Source of the DNA: Armatimonadota bacterium
GTDB taxonomy: Bacteria; Armatimonadota; HRBIN16
DNA: 8,856 nucleotides
Assembly: GCA_028275265.1 (NCBI GenBank)
Contig: JAPWUZ010000097.1
Coordinates: 1 to 8,856 of the forward strand
Reading direction: 5' to 3'
The position numbers and the translations under genes were made by a program. The notes under the pieces were generated by a model. It ran no database searches, had not been told where the DNA came from, and was given only the letters and a program-made list of their open reading frames with translations. The stretch's first letter is position 1. Each line of letters opens with the position of its first letter. Positions 7,574 through 8,856 of this stretch are shown here, piece after piece.

Positions 7574-7601
7574 ATTATCGTACCACAGCCGAGAGCAGCA
7601 A
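7574..7601 (-). promoter_or_regulatory. Probable promoter of the minus-strand LacI regulator
   Basis: On the minus strand TTGCTG (7601-7596) is followed after 16 bp by GATAAT (7579-7574), giving a start near 7567. The leader would be only about 12 bases and consists largely of the GGGAGGAG SD. The regulator can thus be transcribed separately from the two upstream minus-strand genes. The -35 box has two mismatches, so the call is moderate. Confidence 0.55.
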
Positions 7602-7617
7602 GGGTTTCTTCCCTGTG

Positions 7618-7866
7618 TTAACGTCCGTAGTTTGCTGCAGGAGCTTGCTGCTGGCGGGCGTTGTACTCCAGCCACTGCTTCACCTGGGGCGGCACGTTCG
7701 GGTTGCTTTGTACCGCGCCAATCTGCTGTTCCAGCGCCGTTGCCTCGCGCGCTGCCTCCGGAGTAACCTTACCCCCTGCTTGTTGGCGGAAACTCCACAC
7801 CGCCACCACCACAGCCAGCACCACGACTGCCCCAAGCACCAGCAGTGCCAGTCTTTGTCTGTCCAT
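7618..7866 (-). CDS. Small single-pass membrane protein, hypothetical
   Basis: This 82-residue protein has a short basic N-terminus (MDRQR), one strongly hydrophobic helix (residues ~6-24, rich in Leu/Val/Ala), and then a polar, Gln/Ala-rich tail of about 55 residues, partly helical (PEAAREATALEQQIGA) and containing NPNVPPQVKQWLEY. The predicted topology is a short cytoplasmic N-terminus with an exported or periplasmic C-terminal part. GGAGG (7876-7872) lies 5 bases before ATG 7866. An in-frame ATG at 7896 would start inside the GC hairpin with no SD, so I reject it. The gene directly follows the prepilin gene on the same strand, separated by 55 bp and a hairpin, which suggests co-expression and perhaps a role linked to that surface protein. 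I recognise no family. Confidence 0.72.
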   Translation of the reverse strand: MDRQRLALLVLGAVVVLAVVVAVWSFRQQAGGKVTPEAAREATALEQQIGAVQSNPNVPPQVKQWLEYNARQQQAPAANYGR

Positions 7867-7878
7867 TGGAGCCTCCAA
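7866..7878 (-). promoter_or_regulatory. Inverted repeat enclosing the SD of the small membrane protein
   Basis: On the minus strand TTGGAGGCTCCAA is a perfect inverted repeat around a central G. It contains the GGAGG SD and ends on the first base of the ATG. In RNA it could fold as a 5-bp stem with a 3-base loop, which would partly hide the SD. It is short, so chance is possible. Confidence 0.35.
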
Positions 7879-7883
7879 CGAGA

Positions 7884-7909
7884 AGGGGGCAGGCATACGC
7901 CTGCCCCCT
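7884..7909 (-). terminator. GC-rich hairpin after the prepilin gene, terminator or attenuator
   Basis: An uninterrupted 11-bp stem (arms 7884-7894 and 7899-7909, AGGGGGCAGGC against GCCTGCCCCCT) encloses a 4-base loop. It lies 13-38 bases beyond the prepilin stop at 7922. On the minus strand it is followed by TTCTCGTT, a weak T-tract. It may partly terminate transcription, or protect the prepilin mRNA 3' end so that prepilin is made in excess over the downstream small protein. Confidence 0.65.
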
Positions 7910-7921
7910 CTGGGTCACGGA

Positions 7922-8827
7922 TTACCGTCCACTGCGCGGCGCGAAGTACATCTGAGCATTCGGTTTGTTCTTCACGCAGCCGGCGATGGGCGAGCCGGGC
8001 ATCTCCCAGACCATGTTGCCCCACGAGTTGGAGCAGGCGTTGTCACCCGGGTAGGTCTCGGTGCTGTACATCAGGTTCGAACCCTTGACCACCTTGACAT
8101 GCCCATCCACCAGTGCCACGACAGTGGTGCCGTTGTAACGGTCCTGCGCTTTGCGCCAGCCGAAGGTGGGACCGAATTCGCCAGTGGTATTGGCGACCTC
8201 GTCGAACGATTCGTTGAGCAGAATAAGCTGTGCCGGTTCGGCGAAGCCTGCCAAGCGCCCCGGCTGCGCCAGGTCCTCACTGCACTTGTACCAGCCCTGC
8301 GGACAGCCCCAGTCGTACGCCCAGAAGACGTGTGTGATGGAGTTGTTCATGGCATAGGAAAAGATAGGCGCCTGCGGGGTTGTCTTGCAGTTGTTCGGGT
8401 CGCCACCGCAGATGTCGGACAGACGCACCCCTGCGCCGTCCACCGACGGAGCGGTTTTGCTCCAAGCAGGTGAGACGACGATGCTGGCGAATTCCCGCCA
8501 GTTCTTAGGATCGTAAGGGTCAAACCAGCTGCCATCCGGGTTGCGCCGTTTCTCACCGCCATTCTTGGTGTAGGGATACACCAGTTCGGGCCAGTGCCAG
8601 AGACCACCATCCGGATGTCCCCCTCCTATGGTCGGGCAGAGGGTCTCATCATAGTCCTGCGCGTACATCTGATGCGCCAGAGCCAGCTGTTTCAGGTTGC
8701 TGACACTCTTCGCCTTGCGGGCGTTTTCCCGTGCTTGTGCGAACACGGGAAACAGGATCGCTGCCAGTATCGCGATAATCGCGATAACCACCAGCAATTC
8801 GATGAGCGTAAAAGCGTGTCTTTTCAT
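7922..8827 (-). CDS. Type IV prepilin-like protein with N-terminal methylation motif (DUF1559-like)
   Basis: This 301-residue protein begins MKRHA followed by FTLIELLVVIAIIAILAA, a class III prepilin leader. Cleavage is expected between A5 and F6, and E10 is the conserved Glu at mature position 5. The hydrophobic helix (6-~28) anchors it in the membrane or a pseudopilus core. The following stretch (LFPVFAQARENARKAKSVSN) and the rest resemble the DUF1559-type families abundant in Armatimonadota and Planctomycetes. Near the C-terminus VDGHVK (240-245) matches the H-X9-DG processing-associated motif, but the position ten before D241 is Tyr231 instead of His. The mature region has seven cysteines, suggesting disulfides outside the cytoplasm. 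AGGGGGTG provides the SD (GGGGG at 8839-8835), 7 bases before ATG 8827. It is probably a surface-displayed pseudopilin; its partner machinery is not in the window. Confidence 0.9.
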   Translation of the reverse strand: MKRHAFTLIELLVVIAIIAILAAILFPVFAQARENARKAKSVSNLKQLALAHQMYAQDYDETLCPTIGGGHPDGGLWHWPELVYPYTKNGGEKRRNPDGSWFDPYDPKNWREFASIVVSPAWSKTAPSVDGAGVRLSDICGGDPNNCKTTPQAPIFSYAMNNSITHVFWAYDWGCPQGWYKCSEDLAQPGRLAGFAEPAQLILLNESFDEVANTTGEFGPTFGWRKAQDRYNGTTVVALVDGHVKVVKGSNLMYSTETYPGDNACSNSWGNMVWEMPGSPIAGCVKNKPNAQMYFAPRSGR

Positions 8828-8856
8828 GTTTGCACCCCCTTAGGTTATTGAGTTTG

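Noticed and set aside
7566..7582. Possible operator near the second LacI promoter (GTA...TAC)
   Set aside because: The symmetry is poor, with only the outer bases matching; no central CG palindrome comparable to the one at 115-126.
7593..7620. Possible terminator after the small membrane gene (AGGG...CCCT)
   Set aside because: The stem is only about 4 bp with no T-tract, too weak to call.
6998..7621. 207-residue plus-strand open frame opposite the second LacI gene
   Set aside because: It has no motif or convincing SD, and it is antisense to a well-conserved family protein.
7556..7675. 40-residue N-terminal extension of the second LacI regulator
   Set aside because: It would cross the regulator's own promoter and the 3' end of the small membrane gene, while ATG 7555 has a strong SD and matches the family start.
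7661..8473. 270-residue plus-strand open frame opposite the prepilin
   Set aside because: The minus strand has an unmistakable prepilin with SD; the plus-strand frame is a compositional by-product of GC-rich codons.

Overview
The window is GC-rich bacterial DNA. Its short intergenic gaps, Shine-Dalgarno (SD)-led genes and recognisable sigma70-type promoters are ordinary bacterial features. The best taxonomic hint is the prepilin at the right end. Its N-terminus (FTLIELLVVIAIIAILAA, then LFPVFAQARENAR) is the type found in large pilin-like families of Armatimonadota and, less exactly, Planctomycetes. I infer an Armatimonadota-like, saccharolytic organism; no rRNA or other marker is present to confirm this.

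Layout, left to right. Positions 1-138 hold a G-rich stretch and a near-consensus promoter (TTGACA-N17-TATACT), with a perfect 12-bp palindrome just after the predicted transcription start. This drives a LacI-family regulator (139-1149). One base after it, and probably translationally coupled, lies a secreted GH13 amylase (1151-3268) with a CBM48-like domain, a second beta-sandwich N-domain, and a neopullulanase/cyclomaltodextrinase-like catalytic domain with all catalytic residues. A second near-consensus promoter overlaps the amylase stop codon. It drives a 1058-residue protein (3345-6521) whose N-terminus is a GNAT acetyltransferase. The remaining ~900 residues are beta-rich, with at least one segment resembling a galactose-mutarotase-type supersandwich. 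I recognise no named family for the whole protein.

On the minus strand, a prepilin-like gene (7922-8827) and a small membrane-anchored protein (7618-7866) are separated by a strong GC hairpin. They are followed by a second LacI-family regulator (6482-7555) with its own promoter. Its 3' end converges on, and overlaps by 40 bp, the end of the GNAT fusion gene.

Functional reading. The left half looks like a small locally regulated carbohydrate-use locus: a sugar-responsive repressor, probably autoregulated, controls an extracellular alpha-glucan hydrolase. The adjacent GNAT-beta-sandwich protein lacks a signal peptide, so it would act in the cytoplasm; its substrate is unknown. The second LacI regulator may control this or a distant sugar locus. 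The prepilin and its small partner look like a separate cell-surface unit. I see no RNA gene, mobile element, CRISPR array or origin.
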